Shown here: piece after piece, positions 1 to 8,468 of the stretch
How the letters are laid out: each line of letters starts with the position of its first letter
How positions within the stretch are numbered: the stretch's first letter is position 1
Assembly: GCA_049601975.1 (NCBI GenBank)
Contig: JBMYRC010000046.1
Coordinates: 1-27,959, forward strand
DNA length: 27,959 nt
Direction: 5' to 3'
Source of the DNA: UBA6544 sp049601975
Lineage (GTDB): Bacteria; Pseudomonadota; Alphaproteobacteria; UBA8366
The notes under the pieces: generated by a model
Told to the model about the DNA's origin: nothing
The model's input: the letters and a program-made list of their open reading frames with translations, nothing else
The model's database searches: none
Made by a program: the position numbers and the translations under genes

Positions 1-659
1 TTCCCGCGTAGGCAACGACATAGCGGACAATCTCACTATCTCCGAGTGCGGCCGCAAAATTCGGGAATAATCTGCGCGAACGTATCTCGCTTCCCGCCAA
101 CGGAGAGCCAATTAGCACCAATATGGGGATCGACAATAGCGCAGCGCCGCCCGCCGCGAGAAACGCGACCTGCCACCCAAATGTGCCCGACAGAATCCCC
201 GCGGATAGAAAGAAACAGCCGCTGCCGACGGCGAACGCGCCGGTATAAATCGCACTTGCCCGTGCCTGGGCATCGCCCGCTAACCTGTCCACAAGTAATT
301 TCATGCCAACGATATGTATACCGGCAAAGCCGACACGGACGATAAACCGCAGCGCCAACCCCCACAAAAAAATTATCCGCGAACAGTGTAGCCATGGCGG
401 AAGGGATGGCACTAATGAGGGCCGCAATCACATATACAATTCGCCCGTCCATCCGGCTCGTAGCGCCGGTCAGAAACGGTAAAGCGAGCGCATAACCAGC
501 GAAGTAAATTCCCCCAAGCCAACCGACCTCCAACGCGGTCAATTGCCATTCATCCGCCAATGCGACGGTGAGAGCAAGAACCGCCATAATCGACAATTGC
601 CCAAGAATAAGACAGATAGATAGCGCGGCGGTCACCAGCAGCGTCGGCTGGGATTTCAC
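1..659 (-). pseudogene. MFS transporter, frameshifted and cut by the window edge
   Basis: This is the N-terminal part of a major facilitator superfamily permease, starting at a GTG (659-657) and running off the left edge. The first ~95 residues are hydrophobic helices separated by an MFS-like loop (TGATSRMDGR). The reading frame then breaks at a run of seven A's (366-372, plus strand). Downstream, the shifted frame reads as normal MFS protein (LRFIVRVGFAGIHIVG, then further helices) to position 1. Removing one base from the run gives a continuous FADNFLWGLALRF junction. It lies 60 bases downstream of a second, intact MFS gene and an HlyD gene, so it is probably the last gene of that operon. 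The lesion could be a real mutation or a homopolymer sequencing error. Substrate unknown. Confidence 0.8.
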
Positions 660-718
660 TTCTTCATCGTTCCAGGAAGCATGCTTTCCACTCCATTACT
701 TGCGATGGAACGGCGCCG

Positions 719-2083
719 TCAGACCATCCGGACATAGACCGCGAACACTCCTATCAACGCTCCGGCCATCGCGATGGCCGCGCCATAGGCTAATCTGTCG
801 AGGCGCAGACACCAAGCCAGGCCCGCCAAGATGGAACGCGTCCACGGCTCTTCGATGGGCTTTCGGAAGAAGATCACCCCGGCGATGAAAGAGGGCACCG
901 AGCAAATGATGAATCCCACGCGATAAGACTCCGTGATCGCGAGCAGACCACCATAGAATGCCGGATAGATCATCATTGCGACGCTGGTAAAGGCGAGCAC
1001 ACTGCCAGTCACGCCGCCGACCATATCGGCAGGTGCGAGCCGCGCAGTCTCCGCCAGCAATATCCCGTGCCAACTCAACGCCGTAATGTTGTACAGAATC
1101 GCCACCGCGAGAATTAACGAATAGCTCCAACGAATATCATAAAATCCCGTCAGAATTGCCGCAACGCCGCCGAATATACCAATGCCGCCAAGGACGAAAC
1201 GCGCGGAGGTGAAAGTGCTGCCAAGATAACCCCAAAATATCCGCGCGCCGATCGCTGTCACCGCCGAGATCGCGAAAGTGGATCCCGCTTCGGCCTCGCT
1301 GTAATTTAGCCCATCAATCATGAACAGAATAATGAATCCCGAAAAGATTGCTTGCAGCCCACCGAATGCGAACGCGCCCAAGCACAGATCGCGCAATTGC
1401 GGGTTTGAGATGACCAATTTCATCGTCTCCGAAACCCCAGAGAAAGAGAACTTTACGTCCGGTTGTCGGTCGGCATCGAAATGCGCCCGTATCGGCTGTA
1501 AGGCGAGGCCGACACAATACACCAGCAACCCCGCTACAAAGGCGGTGCCATAAGCGTCGAGATGAATGGGCGTGCGAAACACCGCGCTGTAGACGCTGAT
1601 GCTCAGCAGGAAAGGGATCAACAAGCCACCGATCAAACTGCCTACCGGCACCCCAGTCTGCTTGATCGAAAAAACCACCGGAGCGATGCGGGGTGGACAA
1701 ACCCGCGCCAGGATATGCGAGCTCGCCGGTGTGGAAACGGCCGCCATCCCAAGCAAGATCGCCCCCAACGGGTAGAGCCAAAGTACCCCTGTCGAGACCA
1801 CGAATAGGCTGCCGCCCATTAAGATCAGGCACCATTGGCTAACCCGCAATGCACCGTATCGCAAAATGAATCCGCCACAACCCATGGCGCCGATAATCGC
1901 CGCGATGTTCTGCAGGAACAGATAGAACCCAAGCCAGGCACGGGAGATGCCGAAATCTTCCGCGATTCTATCGGCCAGAATTGGCATAGCGATCTGACAG
2001 ACATAGGAGAACGCTTGTTGCAACATCATCGCGACGGTCGCGATGGTGAGGATGACTCGCCAGTCGAGCTTCTCGAGGTTCAT
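719..2083 (-). CDS. MFS transporter
   Basis: A 454-residue integral membrane protein with about twelve hydrophobic helices, the usual size for a 12-helix MFS permease in the cytoplasmic membrane. The N-terminal half has the loop between helices 2 and 3 (GGFILRYGALRVSQW), a degenerate form of the MFS motif A, and the segment VFSIKQTGVPVGSLIGG typical of helix 5. The central cytoplasmic loop lies around residues 195-220 (IRAHFDADRQPD). The start codon overlaps the stop of the upstream HlyD gene by one base (TGATG), so translation is probably coupled and the two proteins may work together. A second MFS gene follows. The substrate is unknown; the closest functional reading is efflux or small-molecule exchange. 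Confidence 0.85.
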   Translation of the reverse strand: MNLEKLDWRVILTIATVAMMLQQAFSYVCQIAMPILADRIAEDFGISRAWLGFYLFLQNIAAIIGAMGCGGFILRYGALRVSQWCLILMGGSLFVVSTGVLWLYPLGAILLGMAAVSTPASSHILARVCPPRIAPVVFSIKQTGVPVGSLIGGLLIPFLLSISVYSAVFRTPIHLDAYGTAFVAGLLVYCVGLALQPIRAHFDADRQPDVKFSFSGVSETMKLVISNPQLRDLCLGAFAFGGLQAIFSGFIILFMIDGLNYSEAEAGSTFAISAVTAIGARIFWGYLGSTFTSARFVLGGIGIFGGVAAILTGFYDIRWSYSLILAVAILYNITALSWHGILLAETARLAPADMVGGVTGSVLAFTSVAMMIYPAFYGGLLAITESYRVGFIICSVPSFIAGVIFFRKPIEEPWTRSILAGLAWCLRLDRLAYGAAIAMAGALIGVFAVYVRMV

Positions 2084-3189
2084 CAGAATCTGATTTGGTC
2101 GTAAATCTGAATATTTACCTCAACCAACATGCCAGGCGCGATCTTCTCCGGTGGGTCGAGGATTTTCATGCGCACGGGAATGCGTTGGGTTTGTTTGCGC
2201 GACCGCCCGTTCTCCGTTGCTTGGTCGCCAGCCATCTGCGCGGTCGTCACGCTGCCGATGAACGTCACGACACCGTCGAATTCTTGGAACGGATAGGGGT
2301 ATGCGTCGATATCGATGATCACCCGCTGGCCAAGTTCCAGATGCCGGAGTTGGGATTCGTCGACATTGGCTTCGATCCACAGGGAGTTTTCATCGTGCAG
2401 CAGGATCATTCGCTCCGCTTCTTCGACGTGTTCGCCCTTGTATTTGTATACGCTGTCAATGATGCCATTTATCGGGCTTTTGACGAAATGATAGGTTAAT
2501 TTTGCCTTTTCTTGGTTAATCAGCGTTTTTATTTTAGATATATTTAAATCTCTAATATTTTTTTCAGCAATAAATACGTTGATTCTTGATTTTGATGACT
2601 TCACCTCTTCTAGTTCCAGCTCTGCCACTTTGATATTTGCTGATGAATTCTCCACTTCTGCTTCAATTAACAAAACTTTACTTTGCTCTTCTTCGAAACT
2701 CTTCTTTGACGTCAAGTTCTTTTCGAAGAGAATTTTGGCCCGCGCAAAATTCTTTCTCGTCAGTTCGAAACGATTGCGTATCGTGGCGTGTTCAACTTTC
2801 CGCGCTTTAATCGTCTCGCGTTTAGTCGCGAGGCGAGAGTTCAAATCGCGCTCGAACGCGATCATCTCCGCCTCGATCTTCGTGCGCTGCCCTTCTTCGC
2901 GGATCAGGTCCGCTTCCAGGGCTTTGATTTTTAGTTGCTGAACCTCGGATTTCAGCGCGACCAACAGATCGCCTTGTTTAACCCGGTCGCCTTCCTTGAC
3001 GTAGACCTTTTCGATTTCGCCGTCGATGCGCGAGGAGAGCGTCGTCAGTTCCGCCTCAATCCGAGCGTCGTATTCGTAGACATGGGTCAACCAATAGAAA
3101 ACCTCATACGAAATGAGCGATGTCACACCGATTCCTGCGATAACGGCGAGTTTCTTCAGAACCGATTTACTTTTTTCGTTTAGCGGCAT
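2083..3189 (-). CDS. HlyD-family membrane-fusion (periplasmic adaptor) protein
   Basis: A 368-residue adaptor protein. A short basic N-terminus leads into one membrane helix (about residues 10-34). A lipoyl half-motif follows (GEIEKVYVKEGDRVKQGDLL), then a long charged coiled coil (about 70-230), the second lipoyl half (FVKSPINGIIDSVYKYKGE) and a beta-barrel region (LELGQRVIIDIDAYP, then PGMLVEVNI near the end). This order is diagnostic for EmrA/HlyD-type adaptors that join an inner-membrane pump to an outer channel. It is first in an operon with two MFS genes. No outer-membrane channel gene is seen in the window. The DNA for the coiled coil is strikingly AT-rich: 2521-2700 is 31% GC by direct count. 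That could reflect the Lys/Glu/Ile/Asn-rich coil or foreign origin. Confidence 0.9.
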   Translation of the reverse strand: MPLNEKSKSVLKKLAVIAGIGVTSLISYEVFYWLTHVYEYDARIEAELTTLSSRIDGEIEKVYVKEGDRVKQGDLLVALKSEVQQLKIKALEADLIREEGQRTKIEAEMIAFERDLNSRLATKRETIKARKVEHATIRNRFELTRKNFARAKILFEKNLTSKKSFEEEQSKVLLIEAEVENSSANIKVAELELEEVKSSKSRINVFIAEKNIRDLNISKIKTLINQEKAKLTYHFVKSPINGIIDSVYKYKGEHVEEAERMILLHDENSLWIEANVDESQLRHLELGQRVIIDIDAYPYPFQEFDGVVTFIGSVTTAQMAGDQATENGRSRKQTQRIPVRMKILDPPEKIAPGMLVEVNIQIYDQIRF

Positions 3190-3286
3190 TCCGCAACGAT
3201 CACTTTCTTGGCATTGGGTCGGTTAGCTATCTAACGCGCGTCCGCCCGTCAGCAATCTTTTCAGAGGCGAAGTGCAGGCCACCGGC

Positions 3287-4636
3287 TCAGCGATCCTTCT
3301 TGGCGTATGGATTTCGCCCTTTACGCATCTGCAAACGAAGCGGCACGCCTGGCAGACCTAAATCTTCCCGCAATCCATTCTCCAAATACCGGAGATAAGC
3401 GTCCGATAATTCCGTCGGCTGCGAGACCCAGAGTGCGAATGTCGGCGGCCGGGTCTTAATCTGCGTCATATAACGGATACGAATGCGCCGTCCGCGCGCC
3501 AGCGGTGGCGGGTGTGCTTCCGTCATCGCGGCCAGCCAATCGTTCAACGGCGATGTCGCAACGCGCTTGTTCCAGATGTCGTAGACATCAAACACCGCAT
3601 CGAGAAGTTTATCCAAATTCCGCCGGTGCAATGCGGAGATATGGACAACGGGTACACCTTTCACCTGTGGCAAAGATGTTTCCAGGCGATCCCGCAAACG
3701 CTGGGTGACATTTGCCTGATTGCCGACGATGTCCCACTTATTGGCTGCGATCACCAATGCGCGACCTTCCTCGATCACCCGGCGAGCGATGGTTAGGTCT
3801 TGGCGCTCCAACATCGCCTCACTGTCCAGAACCAGGACGACGACTTGAGCGAAGCGGATGGCCCGCGTCGTGTCGCCGGCCGATAGTTTCTCAAGCTTAT
3901 GGTCGACGCGCGCGCGCCGCCTGAGACCGGCGGTGTCGACCAGGCGCAGTGCCTTGCCTTGATATTCCCAATCGATGGAAATCGCGTCCCGTGTGATGCC
4001 CGCTTCCGGACCGGTCAACAGCCGATCTTCGCCGATCAAGCGATTGACGAGCGTCGATTTTCCGACATTCGGCCGACCAACTATGGCCAATTGAAGAGGT
4101 GCATTTTCCACCTCTTCATCGTGATCGGCATAGCCCGGTATCTCCTCCGCGGCGGCCAGCAATGATTCGAACAGCTCCGCCATCCCTTCACCGTGTTCGG
4201 CTGAAATGGCGACCGGCTCACCGAGGCCGAGTTCGAAAGCTTCGTACAGACCGTCCTGGCCCGACCACCCCTCGCATTTATTGGCGGCGAGGACCGTCTT
4301 AGCACCGACGCGGCGGATGTCTTCCGCGAAATGGCGATCCATAGGTGTCACACCGGCGCGTGCGTCGATCATGATCAGTACGACATCGGCTTCCTCGACC
4401 GCGACTTCCGTTTGCTGCCGCATCCGACCTTCAAGACTGTCGTCGGATATCTCTTCAAGCCCGGCGGTATCAATCACCCGGAACTTCAGATCGCCGATCC
4501 GACCCTCGCCCTCCCGCCGATCCCGGGTCACACCTGGCATATCGTCGACAAGCGCCAAACGCCGTCCAACCAAACGATTGAACAAGGTCGATTTTCCGAC
4601 ATTGGGCCGGCCCACGATGGCAACGGTAAAGCTCAT
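3287..4636 (-). CDS. der: Ribosome biogenesis GTPase Der (EngA)
   Basis: A 449-residue double-GTPase that acts in late assembly of the 50S ribosomal subunit. Both G domains are clear. The first has GRPNVGKST at residue 9, the switch II motif DTAGLEE and NKCEG as G4. The second has GRPNVGKST near residue 187, DTAGLRRR and NKWD. A KH-like C-terminal domain (from about residue 350) ends in a basic tail (RKGRNPYAKKDR). Length and domain order are normal. The G4 motif of domain 1 has Glu-Gly in place of the usual Asp position. It is downstream of bamB and a yfgM-like gene on the same strand, the same neighbourhood as in gammaproteobacteria. Confidence 0.97.
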   Translation of the reverse strand: MSFTVAIVGRPNVGKSTLFNRLVGRRLALVDDMPGVTRDRREGEGRIGDLKFRVIDTAGLEEISDDSLEGRMRQQTEVAVEEADVVLIMIDARAGVTPMDRHFAEDIRRVGAKTVLAANKCEGWSGQDGLYEAFELGLGEPVAISAEHGEGMAELFESLLAAAEEIPGYADHDEEVENAPLQLAIVGRPNVGKSTLVNRLIGEDRLLTGPEAGITRDAISIDWEYQGKALRLVDTAGLRRRARVDHKLEKLSAGDTTRAIRFAQVVVLVLDSEAMLERQDLTIARRVIEEGRALVIAANKWDIVGNQANVTQRLRDRLETSLPQVKGVPVVHISALHRRNLDKLLDAVFDVYDIWNKRVATSPLNDWLAAMTEAHPPPLARGRRIRIRYMTQIKTRPPTFALWVSQPTELSDAYLRYLENGLREDLGLPGVPLRLQMRKGRNPYAKKDR

Positions 4637-4679
4637 CTTATTCCCAACCGGTCAATTCTCCGGTCCAATGTGTCGAATT

Positions 4680-6050
4680 CTAACGATAAACGATTAAATC
4701 AGCTTCGTCCGATAGAAAGAAAATACTACCGCCAGCAACCACCGGCGGTACCGAAAGTGGATCCGAGAGCTCCAACTTACTAAGAAACTTGCCGGTATAT
4801 GGTGAAATACTGAGCACTTCCCCGAAATTGCTTACAACCATTAATCGGTCGCTGGCCAAAACGGGGCCGAACCACTTAATCAGCCCTTCCTTATCTTCCG
4901 GATCGTCATAGTGCGGCAATGGTTGAATCCAACGGACCCGCCCACCTAGGCGCGTGAGACAGTACAAATCGCCCTGATTGCTGACGACGTAGATAAAATT
5001 GCCAGCTATCCACGGCGTTTCCGCCCCGCCGATCGAGCGCTCCCATAATCGTGAGCCGCTGCGCAGGTCAATCGCGGCAAGTCGGCCCGAATGACTGACA
5101 GCATAGACCACACCACGATCGACGACGGGGTGACCACGAATATGCGCCACTGTCGCCAACGTGTCGGTCTTGCGGACCGAGGCCAAACTATCACTCCAAA
5201 CGACACGGCCGTTATTGACACGGAGCGCCACGAGCTCTCCGGAAGAATATGGGACGATCACCGTGCTACCGATCAGCGCTGGGCTCGCGCCTCCGAGCAA
5301 GCCCGCGGATTCAGAAATGCCGGAATGTGTCCACTGTTTCTTCCCGGTCTCCACATCGAAGGCAACGGTCTGGTTGTCGATTGTCACCGCGAAGACGCGT
5401 CCATTGCCGACAGTCGGTCCGGACCGGCTCGGCCCCGGCAATCCACCACGCCATAGCTCAGTCCCGTTATCCGCACGCACCGCAATAAGCTGGCCGAATC
5501 CCGTCGACATAAAAATTCGGCCACCCTCATAAGCGATACCGCCGCCGAACGTTTCCTCATCTTCTTCGGGAACCTCGGGGTTAAATGTCCAAATTCGCTT
5601 GCCTGTGGTGATATCGAAGGCGGAAATTTCAAACTCCACATCCATGGCGAAGACGAACCCATCGGCGACAATAGGCCGTGCGACCAACCGCCGCTCGTCG
5701 CTCGAACCTTCTCCAATGCTTCGCGACCAAGCTTCGCGAACGTCGAGGGGTATTTTGAGATGATGCATTGCGTGAACGGCATTGCCGCCTGCCTGCGCCC
5801 AATTCACATTATCCACCGGCGTCGGCAATAAGACCCGCAAATCCGACACGCGCGGGTCAGGTTCGAGATCAGGCTCGTTGATCATGATTGGAATGCGCTG
5901 TCCGGGCAATAGTACTTCATTCCGCCCGATGATGTCGTCCATCCAATCCTTAAGTCCGCAACCGGAAAGCAGGGCGATCAGCGGTATCACCAGCACTAGA
6001 TTGCGGGTCCGGCTCACACCCGCTTTTTTTTGGCTCACGATCGCATTCAC
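4680..6050 (-). CDS. bamB: Outer-membrane assembly lipoprotein BamB
   Basis: A 456-residue lipoprotein of the BAM complex, which inserts beta-barrel proteins in the outer membrane. A basic N-terminus and hydrophobic stretch end in a lipobox (LLSGC, with Cys31 as the acylated residue). The rest is a PQQ-like beta-propeller with repeated units of the type VYAVSHSGRLAAIDLRSGS, seen about eight times. The start is GTG at 6050, three bases after the stop of the YfgM-like gene, so the two are probably translationally coupled. It ends with a TAG codon at the expected family length, which shows that TAG acts as a normal stop in this genome. der follows 43 bases downstream. Confidence 0.93.
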   Translation of the reverse strand: MNAIVSQKKAGVSRTRNLVLVIPLIALLSGCGLKDWMDDIIGRNEVLLPGQRIPIMINEPDLEPDPRVSDLRVLLPTPVDNVNWAQAGGNAVHAMHHLKIPLDVREAWSRSIGEGSSDERRLVARPIVADGFVFAMDVEFEISAFDITTGKRIWTFNPEVPEEDEETFGGGIAYEGGRIFMSTGFGQLIAVRADNGTELWRGGLPGPSRSGPTVGNGRVFAVTIDNQTVAFDVETGKKQWTHSGISESAGLLGGASPALIGSTVIVPYSSGELVALRVNNGRVVWSDSLASVRKTDTLATVAHIRGHPVVDRGVVYAVSHSGRLAAIDLRSGSRLWERSIGGAETPWIAGNFIYVVSNQGDLYCLTRLGGRVRWIQPLPHYDDPEDKEGLIKWFGPVLASDRLMVVSNFGEVLSISPYTGKFLSKLELSDPLSVPPVVAGGSIFFLSDEADLIVYR

Positions 6051-6053
6051 GGC

Positions 6054-6698
6054 TCAACCGCCAAGAATTTGCAGTATTTCCGTTGCCCGCGCCCGCGCAC
6101 CCGGCGGCGCTATCAAATCGTCGGCTAGTTTTTGGAACTCGGTCTTGGCCAATTCCCGGTCACCAACGCGCAATGCCAATGCACCCGACAACTCTCGCGC
6201 GGAATGCCGCCACACGCCATCTTCAGCGAGCAAGGGTGTGAGTCCCGCCCGCAACTGTTCGGGCTCGCCGTTGTCGATCGTATGCATGATTGTCAGAAGA
6301 GACGCGAGATCGCGGTAGAGAGTGTCGACGCCGGAATCCGCGGCAATCTCTTCAAATGTCTGAATGGCCGCCGCGACGTCTCCGGCTTCCTTTTGCGCGT
6401 CGGCGGTGCGGAAACGGGCAAACAAGGCATAGCCGCCTTGCGCTTCGTTCGACAGCACTCGGAAGGCCGAAGCCGCCTCTTCTTGTTTGCCATCGGTCGC
6501 CAGAGCAATCGCCGCCGCAAAGCGGTCGCTGTCTTCCTGCTGGCGCTGAGCATTGTACTCGCTCCATCCAACGGATGCTGCCGTCCCGAGCACAAGAGCC
6601 ACCGCGGCGGCAATGACATATGCACCGTATTCCTTCCAGAATTTATTAAATCGGTCGCGACGGACTTCTTCGTCGACCTCTTGGAAGATGTCGCCCAC
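6054..6698 (-). CDS. YfgM-like membrane-anchored TPR protein
   Basis: A 214-residue protein with a short cytoplasmic N-terminus (DEEVRRDRFNKFWKEYG), one membrane helix at about residues 27-46 and a periplasmic region of helical TPR-like repeats. The family is annotated as tetratricopeptide / YfgM-like (DUF2133-related); in E. coli YfgM is an ancillary subunit of the Sec translocon and a chaperone partner in the periplasm. The linkage yfgM-bamB-der supports the assignment. The N-terminal signature just before the helix is typical of alphaproteobacterial members. It is the first gene of the minus-strand operon, and its promoter should lie in 6699-6933. Confidence 0.85.
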   Translation of the reverse strand: MGDIFQEVDEEVRRDRFNKFWKEYGAYVIAAAVALVLGTAASVGWSEYNAQRQQEDSDRFAAAIALATDGKQEEAASAFRVLSNEAQGGYALFARFRTADAQKEAGDVAAAIQTFEEIAADSGVDTLYRDLASLLTIMHTIDNGEPEQLRAGLTPLLAEDGVWRHSARELSGALALRVGDRELAKTEFQKLADDLIAPPGARARATEILQILGG

Positions 6699-6933
6699 GC
6701 TTGGTCACTCCTGCTCACATGAAACCGCTAAAATCGGGCTCGGCGCGTAATCTACCGATCTCCCGATGGGCTGGCAAATGCAAGTCACCCATTAGACGCC
6801 AATGTCTAGGCGCTTGAACCTGTTTCTTCAATGCGTAACAATGTCTAACATTGCGTGAATTGAAGTTAATTCTTCTATTTTACGGCATTCACGTAGTTTG
6901 TGACTTAGTTCATAATCAGGAACGGCAAAAAGT
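6699..6933. promoter_or_regulatory. Divergent intergenic control region with repeated GTCTA motifs
   Basis: This 235-base region separates the yfgM-bamB-der operon (leftward) from the lipoprotein gene (rightward) and must hold both promoters. The nonamer CAATGTCTA occurs at 6800-6808 and again at 6839-6847. The first copy is also half of an inverted repeat TAGAC-N6-GTCTA (6793-6808). The second is half of AATGT-CTA-ACATT. A weak sigma-70-like pair for the rightward gene is TTCACG / CATAAT with a 17-base spacer, the -10 at 6911-6916. The repeats may be operators; no regulator is known. Confidence 0.35.
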
Positions 6934-7290
6934 ATGGAGGAGACGCGGAAGCCACGACGGAAGGGCCGAATCGGTAGAGGCCTCCTATTTGGTATCGTTG
7001 TGTTGGCCCTTTCCGCATGCGGGACAGGCTCTTTTCTCGTTCTTTCCGGCTCGATGGCGAACTTTATACAAACCGACAAACTACCCACGGATTACGTCGC
7101 GGAATGGGCGTCTGGCAAGGAATGCCGTTCCTTGGTCGCGATGAAGGACGGCGGCCCGCTATGCCGCAAGTCGTTCGATCCACCGCGCGTTTACGAAAAG
7201 CCTATCTATTGCTATCGCACTCTGGGCCGGATTACCTGCTACGACGAACCCGACCCTTATCGCACCAGCCTCCAAAGAGTGCGCCAATGA
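6934..7290 (+). CDS. Small alphaproteobacterial lipoprotein, function unknown
   Basis: A 118-residue predicted lipoprotein. The N-terminus is rich in Arg/Lys (residues 4-14), followed by a hydrophobic stretch (about 16-27) and a lipobox LSAC, so the mature protein would begin at Cys29. The mature part has four further Cys residues, two of them in YCYRTLGRITCYDEPDPY. That Cys-Tyr-Arg-Thr-Leu-Gly motif recurs in conserved hypothetical lipoproteins of alphaproteobacteria. A DUF2794 gene follows at a spacing of 37 bases on the same strand, so they are probably co-transcribed. Function is not known. Confidence 0.8.
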   Translation: MEETRKPRRKGRIGRGLLFGIVVLALSACGTGSFLVLSGSMANFIQTDKLPTDYVAEWASGKECRSLVAMKDGGPLCRKSFDPPRVYEKPIYCYRTLGRITCYDEPDPYRTSLQRVRQ

Positions 7291-7327
7291 TCGAACACAG
7301 ATCGACAAGCATGGAGGAGAGATAACG

Positions 7328-7675
7328 TTGAGCGATCCGATCCATCTTGCCGATTATCGCCGCGCCAAAGGCGGCGTCTATTTCGATCGTCACGAATTAC
7401 GCCGATTACTGGATGTCTATAGCAGCCGCGTGATGACGGGCGAATGGAAAGACTACGCTATCGACCATCAAAGCGGTCGGGCTATCTTTTCGATTTTCCG
7501 GCATACGTTTGATTCGCCGCTTTTCGCCATCGCCAAACGACGCGAAGGTAAACGCTGCGCCTATCAAGTCTTTTGCGGCCCACAGAAAATCAAGCAAAGC
7601 TCCACCATCGAAGACGCTCTCTCGATCTTCGATAAAGAATTACGCGAAATACCCAGCTCTCGCCGCCCGCGCTGA
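7328..7675 (+). CDS. DUF2794 domain-containing protein
   Basis: A 115-residue soluble protein that matches the DUF2794 family, restricted mainly to alphaproteobacteria. The recognisable core is ELRRLLDVYSSRVMTGEWKD followed by a short acidic/basic stretch and the block AIFSIFRHTFDSPLFAIAKR. The start is TTG at 7328, chosen because it is 6 bases after a strong GGAGGAGA ribosome-binding site (7314-7321) and because the family begins close to it. The biochemical role of the family is unknown. It follows the lipoprotein gene. Confidence 0.85.
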   Translation: MSDPIHLADYRRAKGGVYFDRHELRRLLDVYSSRVMTGEWKDYAIDHQSGRAIFSIFRHTFDSPLFAIAKRREGKRCAYQVFCGPQKIKQSSTIEDALSIFDKELREIPSSRRPR

Positions 7676-7791
7676 GGAATTGCCAGAGTCCACCGACACT
7701 GGATGTAATGGTCCTTGCAAAATGTTCTTTTTTTGTTCTAATTTGATCTCCTTTAGTATCCTCCGAATGTCGATCACCCGAAAGCCGGACG

Positions 7792-8070
7792 ATGGGTCAA
7801 CACAAACGCCAATATATCGAAGCCGAGGATGCACGGCGTCATGCAACGCGGCTCGGCGAGATTGTAGAAGCCCATGTTGACGTCTTTTGCTGGTGCAACC
7901 GATGCGGGCATAACGCAATAATTTCCTCCCCGCGCCTTGCGACCGAACTGGGTCCAGCCTTCCCGGTCCCGGAGATCGGCGGCAAGATGCGATGCTCGGG
8001 CTGCGGTTCGAAAGATGTCGCGGCGCGCCCCGATTGGCCCTCGCTTGGCCAGGTTACACGGCACGGCTGA
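7792..8070 (+). CDS. Small zinc-ribbon protein, function unknown
   Basis: A 92-residue protein with two CxxC knuckles: CWCNRCG near residue 33 and CSGCG near residue 70. They are separated by the segment PRLATELGPAFPVPEIGGK. This spacing fits a single zinc-ribbon fold. The Leu-Gly-Pro-x-x-Pro-Val-Pro-Glu block and the tail SKDVAARPDW are shared with conserved hypothetical proteins of alphaproteobacteria. No enzyme motif is seen, so it may bind nucleic acid or protein. It is 116 bases downstream of DUF2794. The ribosome-binding site is weak. Another open frame overlaps it (7992-8366) but shows no family features and is considered spurious. Confidence 0.75.
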   Translation: MGQHKRQYIEAEDARRHATRLGEIVEAHVDVFCWCNRCGHNAIISSPRLATELGPAFPVPEIGGKMRCSGCGSKDVAARPDWPSLGQVTRHG

Positions 8071-8147
8071 GGCCGACACTCCCTGAGCGCCGCTTCATTA
8101 AAGCAACGTATTATCGCCGGTTACATCAATACTGGAAAACGACCCCC

Positions 8148-8326
8148 GAGTCGCATCATAGATTCCAGATACTTAGCAACATCCCATCGTCGAGGACCGT
8201 GATACCGCCCACTCAACCGAAGGAATCGCGTGCCAATTTCGAGTCAAAAAAACAACGGTGTTACAGTGTGAAGACAGCTGAATTTAAGCTCCCGGCGCGA
8301 ACCGCCGTTGACGATGTCTCGGACTC
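8148..8326. promoter_or_regulatory. Cluster of five GANTC (CcrM-type) methylation sites upstream of gcrA
   Basis: GANTC occurs at 8148-8152, 8161-8165, 8223-8227, 8241-8245 and 8322-8326, five sites in 179 bases where fewer than one is expected by chance. In alphaproteobacteria GANTC is the target of the cell-cycle methylase CcrM, and GcrA binds methylated GANTC sites in promoters. The cluster lies just upstream of the likely gcrA promoter, which suggests methylation-dependent or auto-regulatory control. The gene-free stretch 8071-8468 holds this cluster, the promoter, the palindrome and nothing else that could be recognised. Confidence 0.45.
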
Positions 8327-8350
8327 TCGCCATAAATGGAGCCGTTGCGA

Positions 8351-8379
8351 TTGCGACAAGCAATAAAACACGATATATT
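8351..8379 (+). promoter_or_regulatory. Candidate sigma-70-type promoter of gcrA
   Basis: TTGCGA (8351-8356) and TATATT (8374-8379) are separated by exactly 17 bases and point toward gcrA. Transcription would start near 8386, giving a leader of about 83 bases to the chosen ATG at 8469. The -10 hexamer is part of CACGATATATTA, which resembles the palindrome further downstream. Confidence 0.45.
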
Positions 8380-8397
8380 AGGGGAGGCCGCATAAGA

Positions 8398-8411
8398 CAC
8401 AATATATTGTG
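8398..8411. promoter_or_regulatory. Perfect 14-bp palindrome, candidate operator in the gcrA leader
   Basis: CACAATATATTGTG is its own reverse complement. A similar but imperfect box, CACGATATATTA, lies at 8369-8380 over the candidate -10 element, 29 bases upstream start to start. A perfect palindrome with a partial second copy over a promoter is the usual look of a dimeric repressor site. The binding protein is unknown. Confidence 0.4.
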
Positions 8412-8468
8412 CAAATTTATGCGGTTGCGCCAAAACAGACTATAGTAAGCAGAATGGGGAATTTAACT

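Noticed and set aside
696..1835. Several minus-strand open frames inside the intact MFS gene
   Set aside because: They are out-of-frame shadows of a gene with clear membrane helices throughout.
7774..8079. 101-codon minus-strand open frame
   Set aside because: It is the antisense shadow of the zinc-ribbon gene with its CxxC knuckles.
7992..8366. 124-codon plus-strand open frame
   Set aside because: It overlaps the zinc-ribbon gene out of frame, has no family features and covers the GANTC-rich control region.
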